Shown here: one piece after another, positions 12,761 to 24,500 of the stretch
Position numbering within the stretch: the first letter of the stretch is position 1
Layout: the number at the start of each line of letters is the position of its first letter
Origin: Gordionus sp. m RMFG-2023
Lineage: Eukaryota > Nematomorpha > Gordioida > Chordodea > Parachordodidae
Direction of reading: 5' to 3'
NCBI RefSeq assembly: GCF_954871325.1
Contig: NC_088779.1
Span: 19,222,846 to 19,286,845, forward strand
Length of the DNA stretch: 64,000 nt
Notes under the pieces: model-generated
What the model saw: only the letters and a program-made list of their open reading frames with translations
The model's database searches: none
Told to the model about the DNA's origin: nothing
Program-made: the position numbers and the translations under genes

Positions 12761-14124
12761 TACTGTTGTTAAAACGCCGCGTGTCGCGACCCTGACCCAA
12801 AGTTCGGGTCGTTTTTTTCGACTCAGACTTGAAGTTTGATCCTTTTTTCGACTCAGACTTGAAGTTTGGGTCGTTTTTTCGACTCACACTCAAACATCGG
12901 GTCGTTTTTACGACTCCAACTTATTTGAATTTTTTTTAAACAAATGGTTAAAAATAGATATTGTAAAATGTTAAATTAAAATTTCAGTGAAAATGTACCA
13001 TAGGAAAGTGACAATTGTCATAATCGTCATTTTTGAACTTTTTTTAATTTTTTAAAGGCAAATGGGTAAAAATATAATTTGTAAAGATGTTAAATTGAAT
13101 TTTCAGTGAAGATGTACCATAGGAAAGTGACAATTGTCATAATCGTCATTTTTGAACTTTTTCCTATTTTTTTTAGACAAATGGGTAAAAATATATTTTG
13201 CAAACATGTTAAATTAAAATTTCAGTAAAGATGTACCATAGGAAAGTGACAATTGTCATAATCGTTATTTCTTTTTTCAATTTTATTGAAGCAGATAAAT
13301 ATATACTGTAAACATGTTAAATCAATTTTTCAGTGGTGAAAAATCTTGAAAAAATTAAAATAGCCATGTTGGTAATTTTTTTGGAATATTTTTTTACTAT
13401 TTGATTAAATAGAGTTTAAAAATAATTATGACTTTTATCACTTTTCTATGGCTTTTATTGAAATTTTAATTAACTAGTTTATAATTTATATTTTAACCAT
13501 TTTCTTCAAAATATTCCAAAAAAATACCAACATGGCTATTTTAATTTTTTCAAGGTTTTTCTTCACTGAAAAATTGATATTGGTGCATCTTCATTGAAAT
13601 TTTAATTTAACATGTTCACAATATATTTTTTTACCCATTTGCCTTAAAAAAATTTAAAAAAGTTCAAAAATAACGATTATGACAATTGTCACTTTCCTAT
13701 GGTACATCTTCACTGAAATTTTAATTTAACATTTTACAATATCTATTTTTAACCATTTGCTTTAAAAATCAAATAAGTTGGAGTCATAAAAAACGACCCG
13801 ATGTTTGAATGTGAGTCGAAAAAAAACGACACAAACTTCAAGTCTGAGTCGAAAAAACGACCCCAACTTTGAGTCGGAGTCGAAAAAAACGACCCATATT
13901 TTGGGTCGAAGTCGTTTTTATCGGCTTGGACTCGAAAAAAACAACCCATATTTTGGGTCGAGGTCATTTTTTTGGCTTAAACTCGGGCCGAGGTCGAAAA
14001 AAACGACCGATATTCTGAGTCGAAATCGAAAAAAACGACCCAAACTTTAAGTCGGAGTCGAAAAAAACGACCCAAAATTTGGGTCCTGTTAGAGCCGACT
14101 CGGCTAACCCGATTAACAACACTA
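12761..14124. mobile_element. Foldback hAT-like element with tandem arms
   Basis: An 8-bp duplication ACTTAGAG (12753-12760 and 14125-14132) brackets ends TACTGTTGTTAA and TTAACAACACTA. The whole 1364 bp is close to an inverted repeat. Outer arms hold head-to-tail repeats of about 31 bp (GTCGGAGTCGAAAAAAACGA-type, 12790-12920 and 13790-14090). Inner arms hold units with TAGGAAAGTGACAATTGTCA (left 12990-13270, right 13670-13710). The centre (about 13330-13560) is itself palindromic around ATAGCCATGTTGGTA. It has no transposase and must depend on enzymes supplied elsewhere. The 8-bp duplication and the CAGTGTTGTTAA-like ends assign it to hAT. Confidence 0.87.
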
Positions 14125-14807
14125 ACTTAGAGCAACAATGTTTAGGAGAAATGAGTGTTATCGTGATGCACATCAATTATGAGTTTAAAATTTTGGCGAC
14201 AGATGTAGTTTCTTAAGATACAATTTTAGGTCTTAGGAAGTTATGACATATATTATACCACTAGGTTTTTTTGAAATGAGTAAAAATTTCTTTAATATTA
14301 CATAAAGTTAATCTTTTTATATTAAAAATTAATATACATTTCAAATATTAACCATGCATGCGATCAATTTTAAGTGTGATAATCCTTGGACCAAGGCCTA
14401 GAATTTTATATAAATATAAGGTAATAAATTGGTTTTCAATTTTTGGTAAGAAGCTGATCTTAGCTATCCAATTTTATGTTATATTGAAGGGCTGAGAGGT
14501 AAAAAAATCAAGTTTTGTTAAATTATTTTTGGAGCTATCTAAAATTAAATGGTGCATTTCGTAATTTTTGCATTTTTAAAGGTGTGAGATTTACCAAAAT
14601 ATTTATTCTCAAAATTATTTGAGGTGCTGGTTTTACTAAAATAAACTTCCCTAAACTAAGGAAATGGGACATTATTAAACAAACTAACCTTAGTTTTGGA
14701 TGATCCTCAGGAAGGTTTTTATCTATGTCAACTAATTTCAATGAAAATATGTAGGCCACATATTATATCACGGTGCCATTACCTAGAGGCACCTTCTCCT
14801 TTTATTT

Positions 14808-15375
14808 TTTTAATTTTACTAGATTTAATGATCACACTAACACGTTGAGACATCTTTAGAAAAATTTATCATTACTGGCTAACCCGTCTAAAATAACTGA
14901 AAGAGGATATCTGCAATAACCACAATAATATATGTATAAATTTTATCTTTATGGAGTTTTAGTTTTACTCGATTTAATTATCTCACTAATATGTTGAGAT
15001 ATCTTTAGAAAAATTTATCATTACTGGCTAACCCGTCTAAAATAACTGAAAGAGGTTATATGCAATAACCACAACAATATATGCATTTATTTATGGAGTT
15101 TTAGTTTTACTCGATTTAATTATCTCACTAACACGTAGAGACATCTTTAGAAAAATTTATCATTACTGGCTAACCCGTCTAAAATAACTCATGGAGGATA
15201 CCTGCACCACAATAATATCTGTATAGATGTTATCTTTATGGAGTCTTAGTTTTACTCGATTTAATTAAGGCATCTTTGAAGAAATTTATCATCATTGGCT
15301 AACCCGTCTAAACTTACAGATGGAGGATATATGCAATAACCAAAATATTGTCTATATAAATTTTATCTTTATGTA
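14808..15375. repeat. Tandem repeat, about 145-bp unit, four copies
   Basis: Four head-to-tail copies, each starting near TTTTAGTTTTACTCGATTTA (about 14808, 14956, 15099 and 15241), contain the shared core TTATCATTACTGGCTAACCC followed by GTCTAAAATAACTGA. The copies differ by small deletions and substitutions, and the fourth is shorter. No open frame spans them. It is satellite- or minisatellite-like, just downstream of RPN2. Confidence 0.85.
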
Positions 15376-16440
15376 GTGAAGAGGTATCTTTACATTCGAT
15401 TTAAATATTATTATTGTGGTAAAACTCATAAAAATAGACAACGTAATTTTAATTACTTCATTCTGAGTCATATGAATGTCACCCTTATCAATCGAATATG
15501 AGCCATGTTCATTAATTTATAATTATCAAATTAAATATTTAAAAAATTTCTTATATATTCCAAAATGTTTATAGTTCGTATTATCTTAACTAATGATAGT
15601 TTTTTTCTCAAAAACAACACTATAATGGGCTTTTCAATTGCTCCTCTAACTTACTACTATACTGAGACCAGAAGTCAAAATTTTAGGCACTGATTTAAAG
15701 ATAAATTTTATTTTCAAGCCAGGCCGGAATTTCATTTTTGATTATTTTTAAGGCCCAGCCCAGAATTTTGAATAATTTTGGCTATGTTACAAATTGTTTC
15801 AAAGGGAAATTGAAATATGAGTAATAAATTAATATTAAACGCTCCATATGATTTAATTGATATAATTTTTTAAAAAATTTTTAATTGCCTTAGCCTGGAT
15901 TTTCAAAATTACATTTTTCGGCCCGTTTCAGACTAAATAAGAATAAAACATAGATATCGGTACTGGATAGTTAATTGGATCAGTATCGGTGAAAAGTATT
16001 GGTGCAGCAATCATAAAATATAGTTCCAATAATCTAATGATAAGGTATGATATTTTAAAATGGCTGTTGTATAAGAGTAAGAATCTTATATATAATCAAG
16101 GGGATAGGCAAAATTATAATGCAATTCATCGATACATCGTCATTTATTTTATACATACAAATATCAAATGTTATACAAATTATTATTAAAGATTTTGATC
16201 CTATTTTAGCATATACTTTTTAAAGATAGATAAAAATTTCATCGCGATATACATGGTCGCAAGATTATAATTAGAGATATATATTTATTATGTATAATAT
16301 CACCCTATTAAGACGCAATATGAATGCAAAAATCACATCTTTAACTGTTGGAATATTTGATTAATTATTTAGTGCCGCCAGATGGCAATAAAATTATTTT
16401 TATATATTTGTAAAACCGCATTTATAATTGTCTACAATCC
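15376..16440. other. No gene recognised
   Basis: AT-rich DNA downstream of the RPN2 stop. A weak pair of less AT-rich motifs (GGCCGGAATTT near 15722 and GGCCCGTTTCAG near 15920) suggests a decayed MITE, without readable target duplication. The open frame at 15989-16189 has no recognisable motif. Confidence 0.3.
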
Positions 16441-16443
16441 ATG

Positions 16444-16449
16444 TTTATT
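16444..16449 (-). promoter_or_regulatory. RPN2 polyadenylation signal
   Basis: On the minus strand the hexamer AATAAA lies about 100 bases after the RPN2 stop codon. It is the canonical metazoan signal at a usual distance. In such AT-rich DNA a chance match is possible, so the assignment rests on position. Confidence 0.5.
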
Positions 16450-16546
16450 GGTATATCACATTCCCTTTCTAAGATGTAAAATATTAAATAATATATTTAA
16501 TGTTTCAAAGGTAACGTATTTTTTAAGGATATCATATCAAAATAAA

Positions 16547-18510
16547 TTACTTTCTCTGAGTAGCTAAACTTCTAAGCAATCTGTTTCCAGAGAAAAATAA
16601 GATGGGACCCAGCAAGGTCATATATTTCAAGGTTTGGAACATGTTGAGTTTAAGCCAAAACATAACATACAAACCGAATACAGCTAGGAATAAAAAATTA
16701 TTATTTTTTCCTCGTTAATAATTGCTTAAAAAGAGATCTGGGGAGATGTTCTCATTATATACCGAAGTGTTTTTTTGAGCCCAGGAAATTATTAATTTTT
16801 TTAGGGTTTAGTTCTTACCCAGGTCTTAAATCGGGGCGAGGGGCGTCTCAAAAAATATAATGTAAAGTTAACGAAAAATATTTTACATAATAAAAACTTT
16901 TAAACCTGCTAAAGAAAGATGAAAGATGATAGCCCATATTGAAAAGGTGAATCTTTCGAAATTGAAACCTATTTTCAACCACTTGTTAAAAATAAATTTT
17001 AATGAATTCATAAATTATTTAAATCTTTTTTTTAAAAAAAGAGTTTTTCGTTCCATATTAGAAATACTTTTAATTAATCATTTATCTTTTTAAAATTTTT
17101 TTAAAGAATATACTAAACTTATAAAGCATTAAGGATCGCACAGATAGTGTGAAACTGTCGAGTAAAATTCTCAGACATCCGTAACCAAAAATTAATAATT
17201 ATAAAAAGCCACAACAATGATAATTGGCAGAGTTGTTAAAGGATCTAGATAGATTTTTGATTAAATAATCTATATCTAGATATTATTTTAGACGTTGTAT
17301 TTGTATCTAGATCCATTTAAAAAGTATCTTTTAACAACTCTGATAATTGGTGATAAAAAATAAATTAAAAGACTCTTTTATATAGATTTTAATTTTACCA
17401 TTATAATCATATACAATGCAGGCATTATGACTAGGGCACAAAACATAAGACTAACAACCATGGGAGGCCTTTTTTCTGGAACTTTGAACACGTGCTATAA
17501 ACAAAATATTAATAAATACAACAATAACATGCCAAATTCTTTTCAAAATCATAATTATATTCAAAATCATAATTATATTCAAAATCATAATTATATTCAA
17601 AAAAATTATATATTATTTAGAATAAAAAAGACTACAAAAATTTAAATATCTTTGCTTGATAAAAAAAAAATTCAAATGTAACCTTAATCTCGGCTTTTTC
17701 TGCAAAACGACTTTCGGCTTCCTTAACCTTCGCTTCTGTAGGAGAGACATCGCCAGTTACTGAAGGAAAATTAAGCTGACAATCAGTAAAAGTCCATTTT
17801 ATGGGGTTGGAAATGAACCTGTCTCCAACAAATAATTCCACTTCATATTCACCAGATAAATGATCAAATTCTTTGGCCCGCTTGTTGTCTAAAATCTGTT
17901 TAAAATCGAAAAAAATATTGTTATATATCTACGCTAGAATTAAAATAAGATTACACTCACCAAATCAAACTCGTAAATTTTGGTATTCGCTTTGGGTTCC
18001 GCCACAAAAATTACCTCCTTTTTATGAGAAGCCCTGCTTGTAAACCTAACAAATACTTGCTGAACGAAAACATTCTCATCGTTATCGTCTTTGATGGAAA
18101 AAGTGAGTGACATTTTATTATGGGGAAACAATTTTAAGAGATCGGCATGTTTCTGCAGGGTAGCGGTTGGTAAACTTTTATATAAGATAATATTTTAGAA
18201 AAACTTTTAATTTATTTTTCCTACTCTTCTGTATTTTTGACCTAACCATAATAATATAAATATAAACCTTATTTTTTGGGTATTCGTTCCATGCTCTTTA
18301 TCCGTAATTTGAAGTACAACATCATTAAGCGCAATTTCTCTGGCCAAATTAATGACAGTTGTGGCGCCTTTAAGACCAAAATATGTTTTAGTTTTAACTG
18401 GATCCTTGACTTCTACATTGGTGGAAGCTGGTTGTTGAATATCGAGAAGTATTTCGTATGAAGCACCAATAGGTAATTTTATGTCTTTTATGTTGGCTTG
18501 ATACCAGACG
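16547..18510 (-). CDS. RPN2: RPN2 exons 9-14, luminal beta domains and membrane helices
   Basis: Exon 9 encodes VWYQANIKDIKLPIGASYE. Exon 10 starts at an AAAG acceptor at 18175 and carries VFVRF and EVIFVAEP. Exon 11 has FDHLSGEYEVELFVGD and ends AEIK. Exon 12 opens HVFKVPEKRPP and runs into the first hydrophobic helix. Exon 13 has KIGFNFERFTFSIWAIIFH, the human ANVSNFTFAPSTIIFH loop. Exon 14 has KLNMFQTLKY and the end NRLLRSLATQRK. Introns are 93, 65, 188, 417 and 222 bp. The C-terminal part gives three to four hydrophobic stretches that anchor the subunit in the ER membrane. Confidence 0.94.
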
Positions 18511-21500
18511 CTAGTAAAATTTATTATATGATAAATGCACGTTTAAGCATTTTAAGGTGAAGATAAATTCTGAACTACTAAAATCAATTTATTTTTCTTG
18601 GATCGAATATATGGAGATCAAAGTTGTAATCCTAAGATTTGGAAAAAATAGCAGGGTAGAGCAAAGACTTGAGTTGATATCTTAATAAACTCTAAAGGGT
18701 CGACAAAACTATAGGAATTTTAACGGCTTTTTTAAAATAATTTTAAAAATTAGACCTTAGTTTTAGTAATAAGTAGATATTTTTTTAATTGAATTATTAT
18801 AAACAAGTTTTATTATATCATAGGAAATTCAATCTCATACTATTAGATCGAGATTAAGAAAAAAATGGTGATGTTTAATATTTAAATTATTCGTTATTAT
18901 ATGAAATCAAAAACATTGGGATTGGGAATAGTCAATTAGTATACGCGGTCGCTGCATTTTTTGCGTATAATTTAACTATTATTTTTTGAAAATATTTAAG
19001 CGGTTAATCGCGCAATTTGCGCAAATCTAGCGAAAAAATTAATATAAGCCATTTTTAATGGAAAATAAAAATTTTGGCCTAAATCATTTCGTGAAGTTTT
19101 AAAATTTTTACGATTCGTAAATATTTAATGATAATGGATGAATATAAACTTATGGAAAGTATTAGACCACATAGATATTTGTGGTGCAATAGCGACCTAA
19201 AATATAGAGATACAGCTGCAAGTAAAGTAAAATGGACATAAATTGGCAAGATTTATGATCTAAATTATGAACAAATTAAGAAAAGGTTTGTTGCAAGTAA
19301 GACCAAATTCAATAAATTTTATTCTATATCTAGAAAATCAGGTTTAATATTATATATATAAATATTATTTTATATCAATAGTATAAATATTATTTTATAA
19401 TTTAGGTTCAGGTGCTGCTATGATGAATAGCAAGCACCTGAAATTTATTGAAGACTATTACTGGCTAAAGGAAAATGTAGAGGATATTTGTAAACATTCT
19501 GAAGCAAGTTTTATTTTGAAACAATCTAAGGATACTATAAATATACATACCACACCACAAGTATTATAACAGGAGATTATAATTATATAATAATCTATAT
19601 TGTAGGATTGTGAGCCAAACACTGAGGATCTGTTAAATGATATTGTAAATCCTCTTAATTCTGTAGAAATAGATATTTTTGAGAACAAAATTTAGAAGTT
19701 ATATATTTATTAAATATCTATTAATAATTTAATAATAGTTAGAAAATTCTATAAACAATGAAAATATTCATTCTTCTACCTCAAAAAGGAAAATATTATT
19801 TTCTGAGAATGAAATTTTAGAAGTTATAAAATTATTATATATATATAGTGTTGCGTAATCGGCTAATTTTAGCCGACTAAAAACGGCTTAGCCGAGATTT
19901 TAGGTGGAAACATCGGCTAAGCCTAATTAGGTATAGCCTAAAAATCGGCTAAGCCTAAAAATTTAGCCTAAAAATCGGCTAAGCCTAAAAATCGGTAAGC
20001 CTAAAAATGGGCTAAGCCTAAAAATTGGCTAAGCCTAAAAATGGGCTAAGCCTAAAAATTGGCTAAAATAAATTAGTCAAAATTCTGCATTATTATTTAT
20101 TTATTTTATCTCTGGGTTTACTTTCTGCACGCGCTGCACCTTCGATAGAAGCTCCAACAATATATTTAATGTAAATATTTTATTATTATCAACAAATAAA
20201 CATGATATGATTTAATATTTTTTATTTATATTATTATATTTTGAAATGAAAATAAATTTATTTATTTGATATTTTTTTAACAAAAAAAATAATATGCTGC
20301 TATATTGTAAAAATGTAATATTCTTCTTTATAATATAATTTTTTAGTGATTTTCACAATCTTCTTTGTAAATACATCTTTTATTGAGGAATTATATTGTA
20401 AATTTTATTAGATAAATAAACAATCTTTTAGGTGAAATCTTTTATCATTTTTTTAAAATTATCTATTTATTATTAAATGAGGTGGATTTTATGAAATTTT
20501 TTTGATGTTATTTTATATGATCTTTTTAAGGATAATATTTTAATGTGACAATTGTCATAATCGTTCTTTTATAAGTTTTTTGAATTTTTTTGACGAAAAT
20601 ATGTTAAAATAAGAATTAATAACATGTGTAAATATAAATTTAGTGAAGATGTACCAATGAAAAGTGACAATTGTCATAATGGTTAATTTTAAAGTATTTT
20701 GAATATTTTTGACGAAAATTTGTTAAAATAAGTATAAATAACATGTGTAAATATAAATTTAGTGAAGATGTACCATAGAAAAGTGACAATTGTCATAATC
20801 GTTATTTTTAAAGTTTTTCGAATTTTTTTGACGAAAATATGTTAAAATAATTATTAATAACATGTGTAAATATAAATTTAAGGAAGATGTACCAATGAAA
20901 AGTGACAATTGTCATATTCGCTATTTTTAAAGTTTTTTGACGAAAATATGTTAAAATAAGTATTAATAACATGTGTAAATATAAATTTAGTGAAGATGTA
21001 CCATAGAAAAGTGACAATCGTCATAATCGTTATTTTTAAAGTTTTTTGAATTTTTTTGACGAAAATATGTTAAAATAAGTATTAATAACATATGTAAATA
21101 TAAATTTAGTGAAGATGTACCAATGAAAAGTGACAATTCTCATAATCGCTATTTTTAAAGTTTTTTGAATTTTTTTGACGAAAATATGTTAAAATAAGAA
21201 TTAATAACATGTGTAAATATAAATTTAGTGAAGATGTACCAATGAAAAGTGTTGTCATAATGGTTAATTTTAAAGTTTTTTGAATATTTTTGACGAAAAT
21301 TTGTTAAAATAAGTATAAATAACATGTGTAAATATAAATTTAGTGAAGATGTACCATAGAAAAGTGACAATTGTCATAATCGTTATTTTTAAAGTTTTTT
21401 GAATTTTTTTGACGAAAATATGTTAAAATAAGTATTAATAACATGTGTAAATATAAATTTAAGGAAGATGTACCAATGAAAAGTGACAATTGTCATAATC

Positions 21501-24500
21501 GCTATTTTTAAAGTTTTTTGACGAAAATATGTTAAAATAAGTATTAATAACATGTGTAAATATAAATTTAGTGAAGATGTACCAATGAAAAGTGACAATT
21601 GTCATAATCGTTATTTTTAAAGTTTTTTGAATTTTATTGACAAAGATATTTTAAAATAAGTATTGATAACATGTTTAAATAAAAATTTAGTGAAGATGTA
21701 CTCTAGATAAGCGACAATTGTCATAATCGTTATTTTTAAAGTTTTTTGATTTTTTTTGACGAAAATAGTTAACTTGCATCGATATTGATTTTAAAATAGA
21801 AAAAAAAGTTTACCCAAATTTTAAACAAGATTGTCTGGTGAAAATTGGTAAAAAAATAATAATTTCTAACTTAGGATTAGATATTATGATATAAATTTTG
21901 CATATTAATTTCTGACCCGATGAACAAATGTAATAAAATGCCAATTTGCTCCTGTTTTTGGGGAAGAATCTATTATTACCATATGTTTTTCTATGGCATA
22001 TACTCAGGCAATTTTAATTTTACAATCTATATTTTTACCCATTTACATCAAAGAAATTTTAAAAATAACGATTATGACAATTGTCACTTTTCTATAGTAC
22101 ATCTTCACTAAATTTTTATTTAAACATGTTAGGTAACAGATTAAATCATGGGGAAATTTTCATATATTATTTTTTTTTAATATTTTTTTTTATTTATTTT
22201 TTTTTAAATATATTTTTTTATTTATTATTTTTCTTAAATTTAAAAAAAAACTTAAGTATATTTAAGAATTTAGAAAAAAAGAGTATATTTAAGAATTTAG
22301 AAAAAAAGAGTATATTTAAGAATTTAGAAAAAAAAGTATATTTAAGAATTTAGAAAAACAGAGTATATTTAAGAATTTAATAAAAATAGGTATACTAAAT
22401 AATTAATCAACTTATTTGAATAAACATAACATATATACAATTAAATTTAAAAAACTTTGATATTGTATCAAAAAATTTCCTTCAAAATCCATACGATATT
22501 TATTTATCAAAAAAAAAATCCAAAAATATGCCAATTGAAAGAAAAAAGTAACATTCAAAAATTTCTACCAAAATCCAGACAATCTAAAAAAAATAAATAA
22601 AAAAAAAATATTAAAAAAAAAATAAATAATATATGAAAATTTCCCCATGATTTAATCTGTAACCAACATGTTATTATTACTCATTTTAACATATTTTCGT
22701 CAACAAAAATCAAAAAACTTAAAAAATAATGATTATGACAATTGTCGCTTATCTAGAGTACATCTTCACTAAATTTTTATTTAAACATGTTATATATACT
22801 TATTTTAAAATATTTTCGTCAAAAAAATTCAAAAAACTTTAAGAATAACGATTATGACAATTGTCACTTTTCATTGGTACATCTTCACTAAATTTATATT
22901 TACACATGTTATTAATACTTATTTTAACATATTTTCGTCAAAAAAAATTCAAAAAACTTTAAAAATAACGATTATGACAATTGTCACTTTTCATTGTCTT
23001 CACTAAATTTATATTTACACATGTTATTAATACTTATTTTAACATATTTTAGTCAAAAAATTCAAAAAACTTTAAAAATTATGACAATGTCAATTTTCTA
23101 TGGTACATCTTCACTAAATTTTATTTAAACATGTTATCAATACTTATTTTAACATATTTTCTTCAAAAAAATTCTAAAAAACTTATAAAATAACGATTAT
23201 GACAATTTTCACTTTTCTATGGTACATCTTCACTAAATTTTTATTTAAACATGTTTTTAATACTTATTTTAACATATTTTCTTCAAAAAAATTCCAAAAA
23301 CTTGTAAAATAACGATTATGATAATTGTCACTTTTCTATGGTACATCTTCACTAAATTTTTATTTAAACATGTTTTTACTATTTATTTTAACATATTTTC
23401 TTCAAAAAAATTCAAAAAACTTTAAAAATAACGATTATGACAAATGTCACTTTTCATTGATATATCTTCACTAAATTTATATTTACACATGTTATTAATA
23501 CTTATTTTAACCTATTTTCTTCAAAAAATTCAAAAAACTTATAAAATAACGATTATGACAAATGTCACTTTTCATTGGTACATCTTCACTAAATTTATAT
23601 TTACACATTTTATTAATACTTATTTTAACCTATTTTCTTCAAAAAAATTCAAAAAACGTATAAAATAACGATTATGACAATTGTCACTTTTCTATGGTAC
23701 ATCTTCACTAAATTTTTATTTAAACATGTTTTAAATACTTATTTTAACATATTTTCTTCAAAAAAATTCAAAAATAACGATTATGACAATTGTCAATTTT
23801 CTATGGTACATCTTCACTAAATTTTTATTTAAACATGTTATTAATACTTATTTTAACATATTGTCGTCAAAAAAATTCAAAAACCTTTAAAAATAGCGAT
23901 TATGACAATTGTCACTTTTCTTTGGTACATCTTCACTAAATTTATATTTACACATGTTATCAATACTTATTTTAACCTATTTTCTTCAAAAAAATTCAAA
24001 AAACTTATAAAATAACGATTATGACAATTGTCACATTAAAATATTATCCTTAAAATAATCATATAAAATCATCAAAAAAGTTTCATAAAATCCACCTCAT
24101 TTAATAAAAAATAGATAATTTTAAAAAAATGATAAAAAAATTATAAAAGATTTCACCTAAAAGATTGTTTATTTATCTAATAAATTTACAATATAATTCC
24201 TCAATAAAAGATGTATTTATAAAGAAGATTGTGAAAATCACTAATAAATTATATTAAAAAGAATATTACAATTTTACAATATAGCAGCATATTATTTTTT
24301 TTATTAAAATAACATCAAATAAATAAATTTATTTTCATTTCAAAATATAATAATATAAATAAAAAATATTAAATCAATCCATGTTTATTTGTTGATAATA
24401 ATAAAATATTTACATTAAATATAAATAAAATAAATTATTTTACTAAAATAAATAAATAATAATTAATACTAAGCATCGATGCAGAATTTTGACTAATTTA

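Noticed and set aside
14535-14759. Minus-strand frame with DIDKNLPEDHPKLRL and a donor-like AAGGTTAGT as a host exon
   Set aside because: No acceptor, no recognised family and no partner exons; kept only as a weak possibility.
21155-21598. Several similar 69-76 residue frames with FHWYIFTKFIFTHVIN-type sequence
   Set aside because: They are by-products of the 117-bp tandem unit read on the minus strand; each stops at unit boundaries and no start signal or family is evident.
20545-24035. Regular repeats as a CRISPR array
   Set aside because: The units are about 117 bp in long inverted arms with no variable spacers, in a eukaryotic intron; this is foldback structure.
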